Assembly: GCA_016795365.1 (NCBI GenBank)
Contig: JAEUHN010000041.1
Coordinates: forward strand, 62,001-126,000
Source of the DNA: Verrucomicrobiaceae bacterium
GTDB taxonomy: Bacteria; Verrucomicrobiota; Verrucomicrobiia; Verrucomicrobiales; Verrucomicrobiaceae
Length of the DNA: 64,000 nucleotides
Direction: 5' to 3'
The translations under genes and the position numbers were made by a program. Each line of letters begins with the position of its first letter. Position 1 is the stretch's first letter. Under the pieces are notes generated by a model. It saw nothing but the letters and a program-made list of their open reading frames with translations. It searched no databases and was not told the DNA's origin. Positions 26,525 through 36,237 of the stretch are shown one piece after another.

Positions 26525-27070
26525 ATGCCCAAGCGCCTCTCGTCCTACATTCTTGCGATTCTGTTGCTCGCTCTTCTGGCGGTCACCTACTACCTCACGC
26601 GCGCCGTGAACTCGCCGGAGTTGCAGAAGGCCATCGAGAAAAAGAAGGAACAGATGAATTCGAATCCGGCTGCGGTGCCGGTTTCATCCGTGTCCTCACA
26701 GATTCCTTCCCCGGCACCCATCGATCCGGCGAACATGGAAAAAGCGGGTCGTCTCAACTCGGCGGAGACGACCGTCACGGATGATCTCCATGTCGTGCAT
26801 GATTTTGTGGAGCTTTATCGCCGCGCGTTTGGCGGCAATCCTGTGGGCCTGAATGAGGACATCACGGCAGCTCTCACTGGCACCGCGAATCCGGCTCAGC
26901 GGGGGAGACTGTTTCCTCAGAACAGTCCGGCGATTCGGAATGGCCAGTTGGTGGATCGTTGGGGCACGCCATTTTGGTTTCACCCGGAGTCTGGGACCAG
27001 GATGGAGGTGCGATCGGCGGGACCTGACAAGGAGCTTTTCACGCCCGATGATGTGATTCTGGTCCAGTGA
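26525..27070 (+). CDS. Membrane-anchored protein with type II secretion GspG-like C-terminal domain
   Basis: 181 residues from ATG 26525 (an in-frame upstream start at 26489 adds 12 residues before the basic MPKRLSS start and is less likely). One N-terminal transmembrane helix (about 6-25, YILAILLLALLAVTYYLT), a helical linker ELQKAIEKKKEQMNS, a Pro/Ser-rich stretch, then a domain ending in DRWGTPFWFHPESGTRMEV and AGPDKELFTPDDVILV. This ending matches the calcium-binding beta region of GspG pseudopilins (DPWGNPY...SGPDG..GTxDD). The typical prepilin cleavage site is absent, so it is probably not a pilin subunit. It follows the DUF1501 gene by 68 bases and may belong to that transcript. Confidence 0.65.
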   Translation: MPKRLSSYILAILLLALLAVTYYLTRAVNSPELQKAIEKKKEQMNSNPAAVPVSSVSSQIPSPAPIDPANMEKAGRLNSAETTVTDDLHVVHDFVELYRRAFGGNPVGLNEDITAALTGTANPAQRGRLFPQNSPAIRNGQLVDRWGTPFWFHPESGTRMEVRSAGPDKELFTPDDVILVQ

Positions 27071-27198
27071 CGCCTTGAGGGGACGCAGATTCTGTGTGGG
27101 AACGATGCTTGCCAGAGCGGCGAACCTTCGCACAGTTTCATCATCGCAGTGATTCGTCTCCTTTGAGCAAAATCACGCGTATCCCTCTCAAATCCCCC

Positions 27199-28329
27199 AT
27201 GATGCGTTTCACCACCCTCATCAAAAACCCGGCCGACTGGATGCGCGGCAGCGGGCCGCATTCGGACATCGTCATGACGAGCCGGGTCCGCCTTGCCCGC
27301 AACTTGCGCAATTATCCCTTCCCTGGTTGGAGCCAGGAGAAGCAAAGGCAGGATTTGCTGCAGCTTGCGCGACCTTTTGTCGAAGCTCTTCCAGAAATGA
27401 AGGACGGCTACAGCGAGGAATACGCGACGCTGAGCAAGATCAAGAAGCAGGTGCTCGTCGAGCGTCATCTCATCAGTCGCGAACACGCGGCCCGCTCGTC
27501 GGGTTGTGCGGTCGTGGTGGATCGGAAGCAAAGCGTTTCCATCATGATCAATGAGGAGGATCATTTCCGCATGCAGGGCATTCGTCCCGGACTGAGCCTG
27601 CGGGCTGCCTTCGAAGCGATCGACCGGGTGGACACGGAGCTGGAGGAAAAGCTTCCGTATGCCTTCGATTCAAAGCTGGGTTACCTCACGGCGTGCCCCA
27701 CCAACTTGGGCACAGGCATGAGGGCTTCCGTGATGGTGCATTTGCCGGGCTTGGTCCTGACGGATCAGGTCAGCCAGGTGATGAAGGCGGTGACGAAAAT
27801 CGGGCTCGCTGTGCGTGGCCTCTATGGCGAGGGCACCGAAGCGCTGGGCAATTTGTTCCAGATCTCCAATCAGAAAACCTTGGGCGAGAAGGAATCAGAC
27901 ATTATCTCGGAAATCGAGACGGTGGTCCAGGGCGTGCTGAAGTCCGAAGAGCAGGCGCGGGTGCGTTTGCGTGAGGATCATTTCACCATGCTCAGCGATC
28001 AGGTGGGCCGCGCGTATGCGATCCTCCGCCACGCTCACATCTTGAACTCGAAAGAGGCGCTCAATCTGCTCTCCATGCTTCGCCTGGGAGCGGACCTGGA
28101 CATTGTGCCTCAATGCGATCGGAGCATCCTCGACATGCTCCTTTTGGAGATCCAGCCTGCGCATCTGCAGATGCGCGCTGGACGCGAACTTTCACCTGAA
28201 GACCGGGATGTCCTGCGCGCGGAAATTACACGCCAGCGTTTGCAATCAATCGGCGGTCCCACTAACGTTTCACAAATCGATTCGCCAACCCCCACGGAAG
28301 GCACCCAACCGGAGCAGAATGATGAATAA
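27199..28329 (+). CDS. mcsB: Protein-arginine kinase McsB
   Basis: Phosphorylates arginine on damaged proteins, marking them for ClpC-ClpP. 376 residues, ATP:guanido phosphotransferase fold. Conserved blocks are intact: MTSRVRLARNLRNYPFP near residue 26; VERHLISREHA; IMINEEDHFRMQ; the catalytic Cys region TACPTNLGTGMRASVMVHLP; and GEGTEALGNLFQISNQ. The allosteric phosphoarginine-site motif RDxxRA is present as RDVLRA (336-341), which argues for true McsB rather than a creatine-kinase relative. Two ATGs (27199, 27202) are possible; an upstream in-frame start at 27094 adds non-homologous sequence. mcsB ends inside the clpC start region. No mcsA or ctsR is nearby, unlike Firmicutes. Confidence 0.94.
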   Translation: MMRFTTLIKNPADWMRGSGPHSDIVMTSRVRLARNLRNYPFPGWSQEKQRQDLLQLARPFVEALPEMKDGYSEEYATLSKIKKQVLVERHLISREHAARSSGCAVVVDRKQSVSIMINEEDHFRMQGIRPGLSLRAAFEAIDRVDTELEEKLPYAFDSKLGYLTACPTNLGTGMRASVMVHLPGLVLTDQVSQVMKAVTKIGLAVRGLYGEGTEALGNLFQISNQKTLGEKESDIISEIETVVQGVLKSEEQARVRLREDHFTMLSDQVGRAYAILRHAHILNSKEALNLLSMLRLGADLDIVPQCDRSILDMLLLEIQPAHLQMRAGRELSPEDRDVLRAEITRQRLQSIGGPTNVSQIDSPTPTEGTQPEQNDE

Positions 28330-30841
28330 CTTTACCCCCAGAGCCCAGCAAGTCCTAGCCCTCGCGAGAAAAGAAGCTGATCGCTTCAACCACAACTATG
28401 TTGGCACGGAGCACGTGCTCCTCGGCCTGATCAAATTGGGCCAGGGCGTCGCCGTGAACGTGCTCCAAAAGTTGAGCCTCGACCTCGACACGGTGCGCAT
28501 GCAGGTGGAGCAACAGGTGGGCTCCGGTCCCGAGACCAAGAGCGTGGGCAATATCCCTTACACCCCGCGTGTGAAAAAGGTGCTGGCACTTGCTTCCAAG
28601 GAGGCCAAGCAACTCAATCACAGCTACGTGGGCACCGAGCACATCCTGCTTGGTCTGCTCCGCGAAGGCGAAGGTGTGGCTGCCCAGGTGCTGCGTAACC
28701 TGGACATCAATCTTGAAAAGGCTCGCAACGAGATCCTCAAGGAACTCGACCCCAACTTCGCTTCGGAAGACAGCGATGAAGAGGAAGAAGAGGCCGAGGA
28801 AGGCGCACAGCCAGTGTCATCGGGTGGCAAGAGCAAGGAGAACAAGACTCCTGCGCTCAAGGCCTTTGGTCGTGACCTCACGGAACTCGCTCAGAAGAAC
28901 GAACTCGATCCTGTGATCGGTCGTTCCGAAGAAATCGCCCGCGTGATTCAGATTCTCTGCCGTCGCACGAAGAACAATCCTGTCCTCATCGGTGAAGCCG
29001 GTGTGGGCAAGACCGCTATTGCTGAAGGCTTGGCCCAGGAGATCTCGAATGGCACCGTGCCGGAGATCCTGCGTGAGAAGCGGGTCATCACCTTGGACCT
29101 TGCTCTCATGGTGGCAGGCACCAAGTATCGTGGTCAATTCGAAGAGCGCATCAAGGCGGTGATGGACGAGATTCGTCGCACCAAGAACGTGATCCTCTTC
29201 ATTGATGAACTCCACACCATCGTGGGTGCTGGTTCGGCTGAAGGCGCAATGGATGCGTCGAACATCATCAAGCCCGCGCTTAGCCGTGGCGAGCTTCAGT
29301 GCATCGGAGCCACGACGCTCAATGAGTATCGCAAATACATCGAGAAGGATGCCGCTCTCGAGCGTCGCTTCCAGACCGTGAAGGTCGAAGAGCCGAGCGT
29401 TGAAGATGCGATCAAGATCCTCCAGGGCTTGAAGAGCAAATACGAGCTGCACCACAAGGCCGTCTATTCGGACAAGGCGATCGAGCAGGCTGTCCAACTC
29501 TCCTCACGCTACCTCCCTGCGCGTTTCCTTCCCGACAAGGCGATCGACGTCATGGATGAAGCCGGAGCCAAGGCCCGCATTGGTGCCATGACTCGTCCGC
29601 CTGTGCTCAAGGACATCGAGAAGGAGATCGACGATATTCGCATCGAGAAAGAGACCGCCATCAAGGAGCAGGACTTCGAGAAGGCTGCTGCTCTTCGTGA
29701 CAAGGAGAAGGACGCCAAGAAGCGCTACGATGACACGCTGGAAAACTGGCGTGCCAACAACACCGAGCGCATCGTGGACGTCGGTGAAGACGACATTATG
29801 TCTGTGGTCTCCAAGTGGACGGGCGTGCCGCTTCAGCGCATGGAGCAGGCCGAAACGCAGAAGCTCCTCAAGATGGAGGAGGAACTCAAGAAGCGCGTCA
29901 TTGGTCAGGACGAAGCGGTCACCGCCATCAGCAAGGCGCTGCGTCGTTCGCGAGCGGACCTCAAGGATCCTCGCCGCCCGATCGGCACGTTCATCTTCCT
30001 CGGCCCCACGGGCGTCGGCAAAACGTTCCTCGCGAAGAACCTCGCCGAGTTCATGTTCGGCAGTGCTGATTCGTTGATCCAGATCGACATGTCCGAATAC
30101 ATGGAGAAGCACACGGCTTCACGCCTCATTGGTGCGCCTCCAGGATATGTGGGTTACGAAGAAGGCGGTCAGCTCAGCGAGCAGGTGCGTCGTCGTCCTT
30201 ACAGTGTGGTGCTCTTCGACGAAGTCGAGAAGGCTCACCCGGATGTGATGCACCTCCTGCTTCAGATCCTCGAAGAAGGCCAGGTCACGGACAACTTCGG
30301 TCGCAAGATCGACTTCCGTAACACCATCGTCATCATGACATCGAACGTGGGTGCTGAGAGCATCAAGCGCCAGACCACGCTTGGGTTCAATGCCATTACC
30401 GTGGACAGCGCGGACAACGATGCCATCAAGGGCAAGGTGATGGAAGCGGCGAAGAAGTGGTTCAAGCCAGAGTTCATCAACCGTCTCGATGAACTGGTGG
30501 TGTTCCGCATGCTGGAGCGCACGGACCTCAATCGCATTGTCGATCTCGAAGTTTCCAAGGTCACCGCCCGCCTCAAGAACAAGAAAATCACCGTCACCCT
30601 CAATGATGCGGCTCGTGAGTTCTTGATGAAGGAAGGTTATGATCCTCAGTATGGCGCTCGTCCGATGCGGCGTGCGGTTGAGAAGAACATCGAGGATCCC
30701 TTGGCGGAACTTCTGCTCCGCGCCGAGATCAAGGAAGGCGATCATGTCACGGTGGTGATGGACGAGGACACGAAGAAGCTGAAGTTCCGAGCGGAACCTA
30801 CAGGTTCGGCCCCTCTGCCTGAATCCGCTGCGCAGTCCTAG
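28322..30841 (+). CDS. clpC: ClpC AAA+ unfoldase, ATPase subunit of ClpCP
   Basis: 839 residues. Two Clp-N repeats (about 4-65 and 79-140, [15 protein letters not shown] and [15 protein letters not shown]), an acidic linker, and D1 with Walker [14 protein letters not shown]-domain coiled coil follows ([19 protein letters not shown]), then D2 with GPTGVGKT and the ClpP-docking loop TLGF. The C-terminal ClpB D2-small domain ends with [15 protein letters not shown]. It hands unfolded substrates, including arginine-phosphorylated ones, to ClpP. GGAG at 28311-28314 lies 7 bases before ATG 28322 (an ATG at 28319 is only 4 away). The start overlaps the mcsB end by 8 bases, so translation is coupled. 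It ends before a strong bidirectional terminator. Confidence 0.97.
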   Translation: MNNFTPRAQQVLALARKEADRFNHNYVGTEHVLLGLIKLGQGVAVNVLQKLSLDLDTVRMQVEQQVGSGPETKSVGNIPYTPRVKKVLALASKEAKQLNHSYVGTEHILLGLLREGEGVAAQVLRNLDINLEKARNEILKELDPNFASEDSDEEEEEAEEGAQPVSSGGKSKENKTPALKAFGRDLTELAQKNELDPVIGRSEEIARVIQILCRRTKNNPVLIGEAGVGKTAIAEGLAQEISNGTVPEILREKRVITLDLALMVAGTKYRGQFEERIKAVMDEIRRTKNVILFIDELHTIVGAGSAEGAMDASNIIKPALSRGELQCIGATTLNEYRKYIEKDAALERRFQTVKVEEPSVEDAIKILQGLKSKYELHHKAVYSDKAIEQAVQLSSRYLPARFLPDKAIDVMDEAGAKARIGAMTRPPVLKDIEKEIDDIRIEKETAIKEQDFEKAAALRDKEKDAKKRYDDTLENWRANNTERIVDVGEDDIMSVVSKWTGVPLQRMEQAETQKLLKMEEELKKRVIGQDEAVTAISKALRRSRADLKDPRRPIGTFIFLGPTGVGKTFLAKNLAEFMFGSADSLIQIDMSEYMEKHTASRLIGAPPGYVGYEEGGQLSEQVRRRPYSVVLFDEVEKAHPDVMHLLLQILEEGQVTDNFGRKIDFRNTIVIMTSNVGAESIKRQTTLGFNAITVDSADNDAIKGKVMEAAKKWFKPEFINRLDELVVFRMLERTDLNRIVDLEVSKVTARLKNKKITVTLNDAAREFLMKEGYDPQYGARPMRRAVEKNIEDPLAELLLRAEIKEGDHVTVVMDEDTKKLKFRAEPTGSAPLPESAAQS

Positions 30842-30865
30842 TCGAGCGTGCTCAAACTCTAAATG

Positions 30866-30904
30866 AACAAAGCCCAAGGTTCATCACCTTGGGCTTTGTT
30901 GTTT
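30866..30904. terminator. Bidirectional terminator between clpC and the GDSL esterase
   Basis: A perfect 15-bp stem, AACAAAGCCCAAGGT (30866-30880) with its complement at 30886-30900 and loop TCATC. It ends in T-rich sequence on the plus strand and T-rich sequence from the mirrored arm on the minus strand, serving two convergent genes. Confidence 0.9.
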
Positions 30905-30913
30905 GGACGGTGG

Positions 30914-31846
30914 CTATTTGCCTTTGGCGAGACCACGAGCAGCAGCGTCTGCTTCGATGGCTTTGGCATTGGCTTCGGCCAAGGGCAGGCCCGCCTTGAC
31001 GCCTGGGCGCTTGTGCCCGGTTTCGGTGAGCCAGGCGTCGCGCAGGACTTCGGTCTTTTGCCTGATGAGCTTGAGCACCTCGGTGCCCTGAGGGTGAAGG
31101 CGGAAGTCGCGAGCCTTGGGGGCAATGCCCCAGGCATCGAGCACAGCCGCTGCCATCAAGGCGTGACCTTCGTCGCCTGGATGAACGCCATCTTTGGAGA
31201 ACAAGAACTTCGGATTGCTGGTGCGACCTGCGGCCAGAGCGCTTTTCATCGGTCCATGCAGATCAATGACGTCCCATCCCTTCTTGCGCTGTTCGATGAG
31301 CCAGTCGGAGTAGCGGTCGAGCACCTCGTTATACTTCGCATACATTTTGCCAGGCTCGCCGCTCATGTCCACGCGCTGGGGGATGGCCTCGGGATCAAAG
31401 ACCGGAGGCGTGAGATGGTTGATCTTCGCACCCGTGGCGGTGACCTTGTCATGCAGCTTCGTTATGCCATCGCGGAACGCCTTGAATCGCTCTTCGGCTA
31501 GGGGCATGTAGATACCATCGTTCATCCCGTAGCAGGCGAGCACGAGGTCGGGCTTCGTTTTGGAAAGCACGCGATCCAGACGCTCATGAACGTCCGGGCG
31601 CTCGAACTTGCCGCCCGCGTGTCCAGGTTCGGACAGGCCGGAAGTGGTCTCGCTGCTCAGGCCGGCGCTGATCACGTCATACTTGGTGTCAGGATCGGAG
31701 AGCACCAGTCCGGTATCGACCATCGCGATATAGCCTGCTCCGTAGGTGATGCTGTCGCCGATGAAGAGGATGCGTTGTCCAGGGGCCACGGGCGGGGCGG
31801 CCAAGACGGCAGAGGCAAAGAAAAGTGATGCGAGGAGGCGTAGCAT
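30914..31846 (-). CDS. Secreted SGNH/GDSL hydrolase (esterase/lipase)
   Basis: 310 residues with a signal peptide (MLRLLASLFFASAVLA). SGNH landmarks: block I FIGDSITYGAGY with Ser about 32; block II Gly in ISAGLSSETTSG; block III CYGMNDGIYMPL (Asn); block V SKDGVHPGDEGH with the catalytic Asp and His. Likely acts on acylated sugars or other esters in the periplasm or outside. The C-terminal 70 residues (about 240-310) are helical and Ala/Lys-rich. It is the last gene on this strand before the shared terminator, 79 bases after the Feo cluster. Exact substrate unknown. Confidence 0.88.
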   Translation of the reverse strand: MLRLLASLFFASAVLAAPPVAPGQRILFIGDSITYGAGYIAMVDTGLVLSDPDTKYDVISAGLSSETTSGLSEPGHAGGKFERPDVHERLDRVLSKTKPDLVLACYGMNDGIYMPLAEERFKAFRDGITKLHDKVTATGAKINHLTPPVFDPEAIPQRVDMSGEPGKMYAKYNEVLDRYSDWLIEQRKKGWDVIDLHGPMKSALAAGRTSNPKFLFSKDGVHPGDEGHALMAAAVLDAWGIAPKARDFRLHPQGTEVLKLIRQKTEVLRDAWLTETGHKRPGVKAGLPLAEANAKAIEADAAARGLAKGK

Positions 31847-31925
31847 AGGTGGTCAAGGTTGGGTTGCAGGGCAGGGGAGACAAGCACGTTCCCCGGCGGA
31901 GCAACTTTCACCTCGCCACGGTGGA

Positions 31926-32078
31926 TCAGCCTTGCTTGCGCAGCTTGTTCTTCACATCGCAGCCGCAACTACCGCCGCAGCCTCCGGGCTCGCCTTTGCG
32001 GGCCGCACGCACGGCGAACACCAGCATCGTGATCCCCACGACGATCAGCGCAGCCCAGGATTGCCAGTCGGTTTGCAT
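31926..32078 (-). CDS. FeoB-associated Cys-rich membrane protein
   Basis: 50 residues. It starts MQTDWQSWAALIVVGITML, with one transmembrane helix (about 7-26), followed by a basic RAARKGEP and a Cys-rich tail GGCGGSCGCDVKNKLRKQG. Small proteins of this form, a helix plus a Cys cluster directly after FeoB, are called FeoB-associated Cys-rich membrane proteins and probably play the part of FeoC. The start lies 15 bases after the FeoB stop. Four Cys residues could bind iron or a metal sensor cluster. Confidence 0.82.
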   Translation of the reverse strand: MQTDWQSWAALIVVGITMLVFAVRAARKGEPGGCGGSCGCDVKNKLRKQG

Positions 32079-32093
32079 AACCTGGATTACGCT

Positions 32094-34175
32094 TCAGTAG
32101 CCGAGCCAGGTGCCGACTTGATAGACCACGAGGGCAAGAAGGTAGGCGGTGCCCGTGAGATAGCCGAGCTGGAACAGCGGCCATTTCCACGAGTTGGTCT
32201 CACGACGGACGATGGCGATGGTGCTCACGCATTGCATCGCGAAGACGTAAAACACCATCAGGCTGAGGCAGACGAGCGGTGAGTAAATCGGGCGACCATC
32301 GGGCCAGCGCTCTTCGGCCAGGCGATTCCGCAGTGGCTGCACATCCTCATCGTCACCGCTCTCGACTGCATACACGACCGACATGGTGTTCACGAAGACC
32401 TCGCGGGCGGCGAAGCTGCTGATCAAGCCGATGCCGATTTTCCAATCGTAGCCCAGGGGCTTAACGACCGGCTCAATGAGATGGCCGGCGCGGCCCGCGA
32501 TGCTATTGGCCAGTTGGGTGGAGTCGTCAGCTCCTGGCGTCTTCGGGTAGGTGGACGCTGCCCAGATCAAGATCGAGAGACCGAGGATCACCGTGCCCGC
32601 ACGCTTCACGAACAGATTCGCGCGTTCCCAGACATGCAGCAGCACGCCTTTCATCGCGGGCAGCTTGTAGTCAGGCATCTCCAGGATCATCGGCGACGAG
32701 GCACCGCGCATGATCGTTTTGTTGAACAACCAAGCAAAAAAGAAGGCTCCGAATGTTCCGATCGCATACATGGCGAGCATCAGGCCTGCCTTGACCCAGG
32801 CGCTGGCCAGATGGGCGGGCAGCAGTGCCGGAATCAGCAGGCCATAGACCGGCAATCGTGCCGAGCAACTGGCCAGGGGCGCGATCAAGATGGTGATAAG
32901 GCGATCCTTCGGGCTGTCGATGGTGCGAGTGGCCATGATGCCGGGGACTGCGCAGGCGTAGGAGCTAAGGAAGGGCAGGAAGGCTTTCCCATTCAGCCCC
33001 ACGGTGCTCATGAGACGATCCACGACAAACGCGATCCGGGACATGTAGCCGGTGTCTTCCATCAGCCCGATGAAGAAGAACAAGATGAGAATCTGCGGCA
33101 GGAACACCAGCACTCCCGCCACGCCAGCAATGACGCCATTGACGATGAGGTCGCGTAGGTCACCAGGAGCCATCTCGGACTGCACCCAGTTCCCCAGAGC
33201 ACTGAAAGCACTCTCAATCCATCCTTGAGGCACCTGAGCGAGACTGAAGATCAGGTAAAAAAGCACGCTCATGACTGCCAGCATCGAGAGGCCACCCCAG
33301 ATCGGATGGAGGAACACAGCATCCAGCTTGTCCGTGATCGTCACCCCCGGCTGATCCGGGCGTTTGAGCACCTCAGCACATAGCTCTGAAATGGCCGCGT
33401 AGCGTGCATTGACCAGTTCATCCTCCCAGCCCGGGAAGCTGGCCTCCAGAGCCTTTCGGCACTCCACGATGCGTTCGAGGTGGGCAGCGTCGATGCCGTA
33501 GTGTGAGGGATCGTGATCGCTGATGAGGTAGAGCGGTTCCAGCAGGGCCGCCTCCGTTCTCACCGCACCCGCTTGGCACAGCAGGCCCCGGCTTCGTGCG
33601 AGTTCCGCCTTCAGAGGTTCGGGCAGGGGAGGGGAGTGCCACTTCGGAGATTCGGGGGCGCTTTGGCTCATGGCCAGCTTCAGCTCGATCAATCCCTGAC
33701 CGCTTGTGGCCTGCATGGGGATCACCGGAATCCCGAGCAAGGCTGAGAGCTTGGGCACGTCGATGTGCCATTCGCGGGCTTCGGCCACGTCGATCATGTT
33801 GAGCACCAGGATGACCGGCAGGCCGAGTTCCAGCACTTGGGTGAGCAGGTAGAGATTGCGCTCCAGATTGGCAGCGTCCGCGATGCAAATCACCCGATCA
33901 GGGCGAGGGGTGTCGGTGCGGCGACCCAGCAGCACATCGCGCAGGACCGCCTCGTCGGGCGAGCGTGCGTTCAGACTGTATGCCCCCGGCAGATCAATTA
34001 GACGCAGCTTCTTGCCGTGCTGGGAAATGCACTCGCCGACCTTTTTTTCCACCGTGACACCGGGGTAATTCGCCACCTTCTGGCGCAAACCGGTGAGGGC
34101 ATTGAAGATCGTTGTCTTGCCGCAGTTGGGGTTCCCCACCAGGGCGAAGAGTGGCTCAGGGTTTGATTCACTCAT
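32094..34175 (-). CDS. feoB: Ferrous iron transport protein B
   Basis: GTPase-coupled Fe(II) importer in the inner membrane, 693 residues (family 650-780). The N-terminal G domain has G1 GNPNCGKT (14-21), G2 YPGVTVEKK, G3 DLPGAY and G4 NMID. A helical GDI-like domain follows (about 180-270), then the transmembrane core with gate motifs SYACAVPGIMATRTI and LIAPLASCSARLPVY, whose Cys residues are the usual iron-path residues. The start overlaps the feoA stop by 4 bases (ATGA). The small Cys-rich gene lies directly after it. Complete and apparently functional. Confidence 0.97.
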   Translation of the reverse strand: MSESNPEPLFALVGNPNCGKTTIFNALTGLRQKVANYPGVTVEKKVGECISQHGKKLRLIDLPGAYSLNARSPDEAVLRDVLLGRRTDTPRPDRVICIADAANLERNLYLLTQVLELGLPVILVLNMIDVAEAREWHIDVPKLSALLGIPVIPMQATSGQGLIELKLAMSQSAPESPKWHSPPLPEPLKAELARSRGLLCQAGAVRTEAALLEPLYLISDHDPSHYGIDAAHLERIVECRKALEASFPGWEDELVNARYAAISELCAEVLKRPDQPGVTITDKLDAVFLHPIWGGLSMLAVMSVLFYLIFSLAQVPQGWIESAFSALGNWVQSEMAPGDLRDLIVNGVIAGVAGVLVFLPQILILFFFIGLMEDTGYMSRIAFVVDRLMSTVGLNGKAFLPFLSSYACAVPGIMATRTIDSPKDRLITILIAPLASCSARLPVYGLLIPALLPAHLASAWVKAGLMLAMYAIGTFGAFFFAWLFNKTIMRGASSPMILEMPDYKLPAMKGVLLHVWERANLFVKRAGTVILGLSILIWAASTYPKTPGADDSTQLANSIAGRAGHLIEPVVKPLGYDWKIGIGLISSFAAREVFVNTMSVVYAVESGDDEDVQPLRNRLAEERWPDGRPIYSPLVCLSLMVFYVFAMQCVSTIAIVRRETNSWKWPLFQLGYLTGTAYLLALVVYQVGTWLGY

Positions 34176-34408
34176 GAGGCGGCAAGCTCGATGAACGCAG
34201 CTTCATGATTGCGCATGGCCAGTCGGGAGCCACGGACACAAATCTCGATTGGCTCGCCGAGTGGAGCCCTCCGCACAACCTTGACCCGCGTGCCTGGCAC
34301 CAACCCCAGCTCGCGCAACCGGGTCAGCGCCGGTCGACCACAAGGCATGGCTGCGATAATGGCCGAGTCGCCTGCGGGCAGTTCGGAGAGCTTAGGGGCG
34401 GGAAGCAT
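34172..34408 (-). CDS. feoA: Ferrous iron transport protein A
   Basis: Small SH3-like cytoplasmic protein needed for FeoB function. 78 residues from ATG 34408 (LSELPAGDSAIIAAM, TRLRELGLVPGTRVKVVRRAPLGEPIEICVRGSRLAMR), typical length 75-85. In-frame starts at 34450 and 34471 would add up to 21 residues outside the family. It overlaps feoB by 4 bases. I see no convincing Fur box in the 113 bases between it and the DUF47 gene. Confidence 0.93.
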   Translation of the reverse strand: MLPAPKLSELPAGDSAIIAAMPCGRPALTRLRELGLVPGTRVKVVRRAPLGEPIEICVRGSRLAMRNHEAAFIELAAS

Positions 34409-34521
34409 GTTTGGGGATGCTATTGAGAACGCGTCGCAAAACAAGGACATTTCAGCCGACTTCTCATCCAAGGTTGCGCCGGAGTCCGTCGCGATTGGTC
34501 CTCGGGCAGCGAGTCCCTTGG

Positions 34522-35163
34522 CTAGACCAGTTTGACCACGATGTCCTGGAGAGTGAAACCCGCTGCCGAGATTCGGTCGGCAGCATTCGACAGATGCCGG
34601 TAGATCTCCCGGCGCTTGAACATATTGATGTAGTCCGTGCCCTGAAAAAGCGCGGCCAGGGCGCGTCGATAGGACTTCTCGGCCTTGCGTTCTGCCTTGC
34701 GTGCCCGGTCTGCATCCGATGCCGCATGCCCAGGGTGGGTGGCGAGCTTGCTGAATCCAGCCGCCAGCGCGTCGGCCCCCTCCTTGATGTGCATGGCGAT
34801 CTCAAGCGTGAACTGGTCGGGACCTACCCCCAGCATCTCCATCTCGCGGATCGTCGTCTTGCAATAGTTCACCACCTCGTCCAGCGACACGATCGCCCGG
34901 TAGATGTCCTCGCGATCCATCGGCGTGGCGAAGGCCGCATTCAGCAGTTGGATGTTCTTTGCCTTGAAGTCATCCTGATCGTGCTCGTCCTGCACGATGA
35001 GCAAGGTAATGCTGCTCGCATTGGTCTCCATGAAATCGACGAGCAAACTGGTCGTCTTTGCCACCATCGCGCTCTGGTCCGCCAGGATCCCGAAGAAGTC
35101 CGGCATCTTGGGGAACAAGCGGTCACGCAGGCGTCGAAAGAAGGAAGGGCGTTTCGTGTCCAT
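34522..35163 (-). CDS. DUF47 PhoU-like regulator of Pit phosphate transport
   Basis: 213 residues, PhoU-like helical fold. It begins MDTKRPSFFRRLRDRLFPKM and continues with FFGILADQSAMVAKTTSLLV, DEHDQDDFKAKNIQLLNAAFATPMDREDIYRAI and DEVVNYCK, the DUF47 signatures (E/DH..D, TPfdREDI). The frame is open upstream to 35520 but that part is opposite-frame sequence of the transporter gene. It starts 14 bases after the Pit stop; the pit-DUF47 pair is common, and DUF47 proteins are thought to restrain or tune Pit activity. Confidence 0.9.
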   Translation of the reverse strand: MDTKRPSFFRRLRDRLFPKMPDFFGILADQSAMVAKTTSLLVDFMETNASSITLLIVQDEHDQDDFKAKNIQLLNAAFATPMDREDIYRAIVSLDEVVNYCKTTIREMEMLGVGPDQFTLEIAMHIKEGADALAAGFSKLATHPGHAASDADRARKAERKAEKSYRRALAALFQGTDYINMFKRREIYRHLSNAADRISAAGFTLQDIVVKLV

Positions 35164-35177
35164 GAGGGTGTGTCGAT

Positions 35178-36221
35178 TCAATGAAACAGGCCGATAGCTG
35201 CGTGGAAGAGCGCGCCGATGCTGACTGCCATGACGGCGGCACCAGGGATGGTAATGACCCAAGTCCAGCCAATCTCCTCCGCCTTCTTCCAGCGCACAGC
35301 ACGAGGGCGCTCGGCAGCACCGATGCCCATGATCGAGGTGGTCACCACATGCGTCGTCGAGACCGGTGCTCCCAGAACGGAGGCGGCCATGATCACCGCT
35401 GCTGAGGTCAACTGCGAGTCCAGCGCATGAATCGGACGCACTCGATAGATGGAGAAACCCATCGTTCGAACGATGCGCCATCCGCCGCTGAGCACACCGC
35501 ACGTGAGCGCCAGCGCACACGCGATCATCACCCAGAATGGAACATGGAAACCGGTCTGCCAGCCCGCGAGCACCAGCACCATCGAGATGATGCCCATGCT
35601 CTTCTGCGCATCATTGGCCCCATGAGAAAAGGCAAGGCCGATGGAGGTAAAGAACTGTGCGCCACGCAACCAACGGTTCGCACTGGGAGAAGCTCGATAC
35701 AGCACCGCGAGCATGACCTTCTGAATCACGTAGCCGACGACAAACCCTGCCACCGGTGACAATAGCAGTGCCAGGAGCACCTTGGTGACGCCGTGCACCC
35801 GACCTTGCATCAATTCACCGAACCCCCAAACAACATGATGTCCACCAACACTCGCCGCGACAGCGCCGACTAGTCCACCCACCAGCGCGTGCGAGGACGA
35901 TGAAGGCAGGCCTTTCCACCACGTGATCAAGTTCCAAGACAAGGCTCCCGCCACACCTGCGAGCACGATTTTCACCGCCTGGACACGGTCCACTTCGGTG
36001 AGGTCGATGAATGAACCGATGGTATTTGCCACTGCCGTGCCGCCGAGCAGGGGCCCGAGGAACTCGAAGACGCCGACGATCAGCACTGCCATCATCGGCG
36101 ACATGGCGCGTGAAGCGATGACCGTGGCAATGATGTTCGCGGCGTCGTGAAAGCCGTTGGAAAGGTCAAAGATCAGGACCAGGACGATCGCCAGCACAGC
36201 GATGAGTGAGAGCGCATCCAC
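35178..36221 (-). CDS. pit: Inorganic phosphate transporter, PiT family
   Basis: Low-affinity metal-phosphate:proton symporter. About 347 residues from GTG 36221. The first helix reads DALSLIAVLAIVLVLIFDL, followed by the PiT signature SNGFHDAANIIAT; a second signature copy is SHGANDAQKSMGI in the C-terminal half, giving the inverted-repeat topology. Starting at GTG 36221 matches the usual PiT N-terminus and lies 16 bases after the ppk2 stop; a GTG at 36260 would overlap ppk2 and add 13 polar residues. About 10 transmembrane helices. Middle gene of ppk2-pit-DUF47. Confidence 0.93.
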   Translation of the reverse strand: MDALSLIAVLAIVLVLIFDLSNGFHDAANIIATVIASRAMSPMMAVLIVGVFEFLGPLLGGTAVANTIGSFIDLTEVDRVQAVKIVLAGVAGALSWNLITWWKGLPSSSSHALVGGLVGAVAASVGGHHVVWGFGELMQGRVHGVTKVLLALLLSPVAGFVVGYVIQKVMLAVLYRASPSANRWLRGAQFFTSIGLAFSHGANDAQKSMGIISMVLVLAGWQTGFHVPFWVMIACALALTCGVLSGGWRIVRTMGFSIYRVRPIHALDSQLTSAAVIMAASVLGAPVSTTHVVTTSIMGIGAAERPRAVRWKKAEEIGWTWVITIPGAAVMAVSIGALFHAAIGLFH

Positions 36222-36237
36222 TGGAGTAAAGTTGGGA

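Noticed and set aside
35164-35520. N-terminal extension of the DUF47 gene
   Set aside because: This part lies in another frame of the Pit transporter gene; the family start is ATG 35163.
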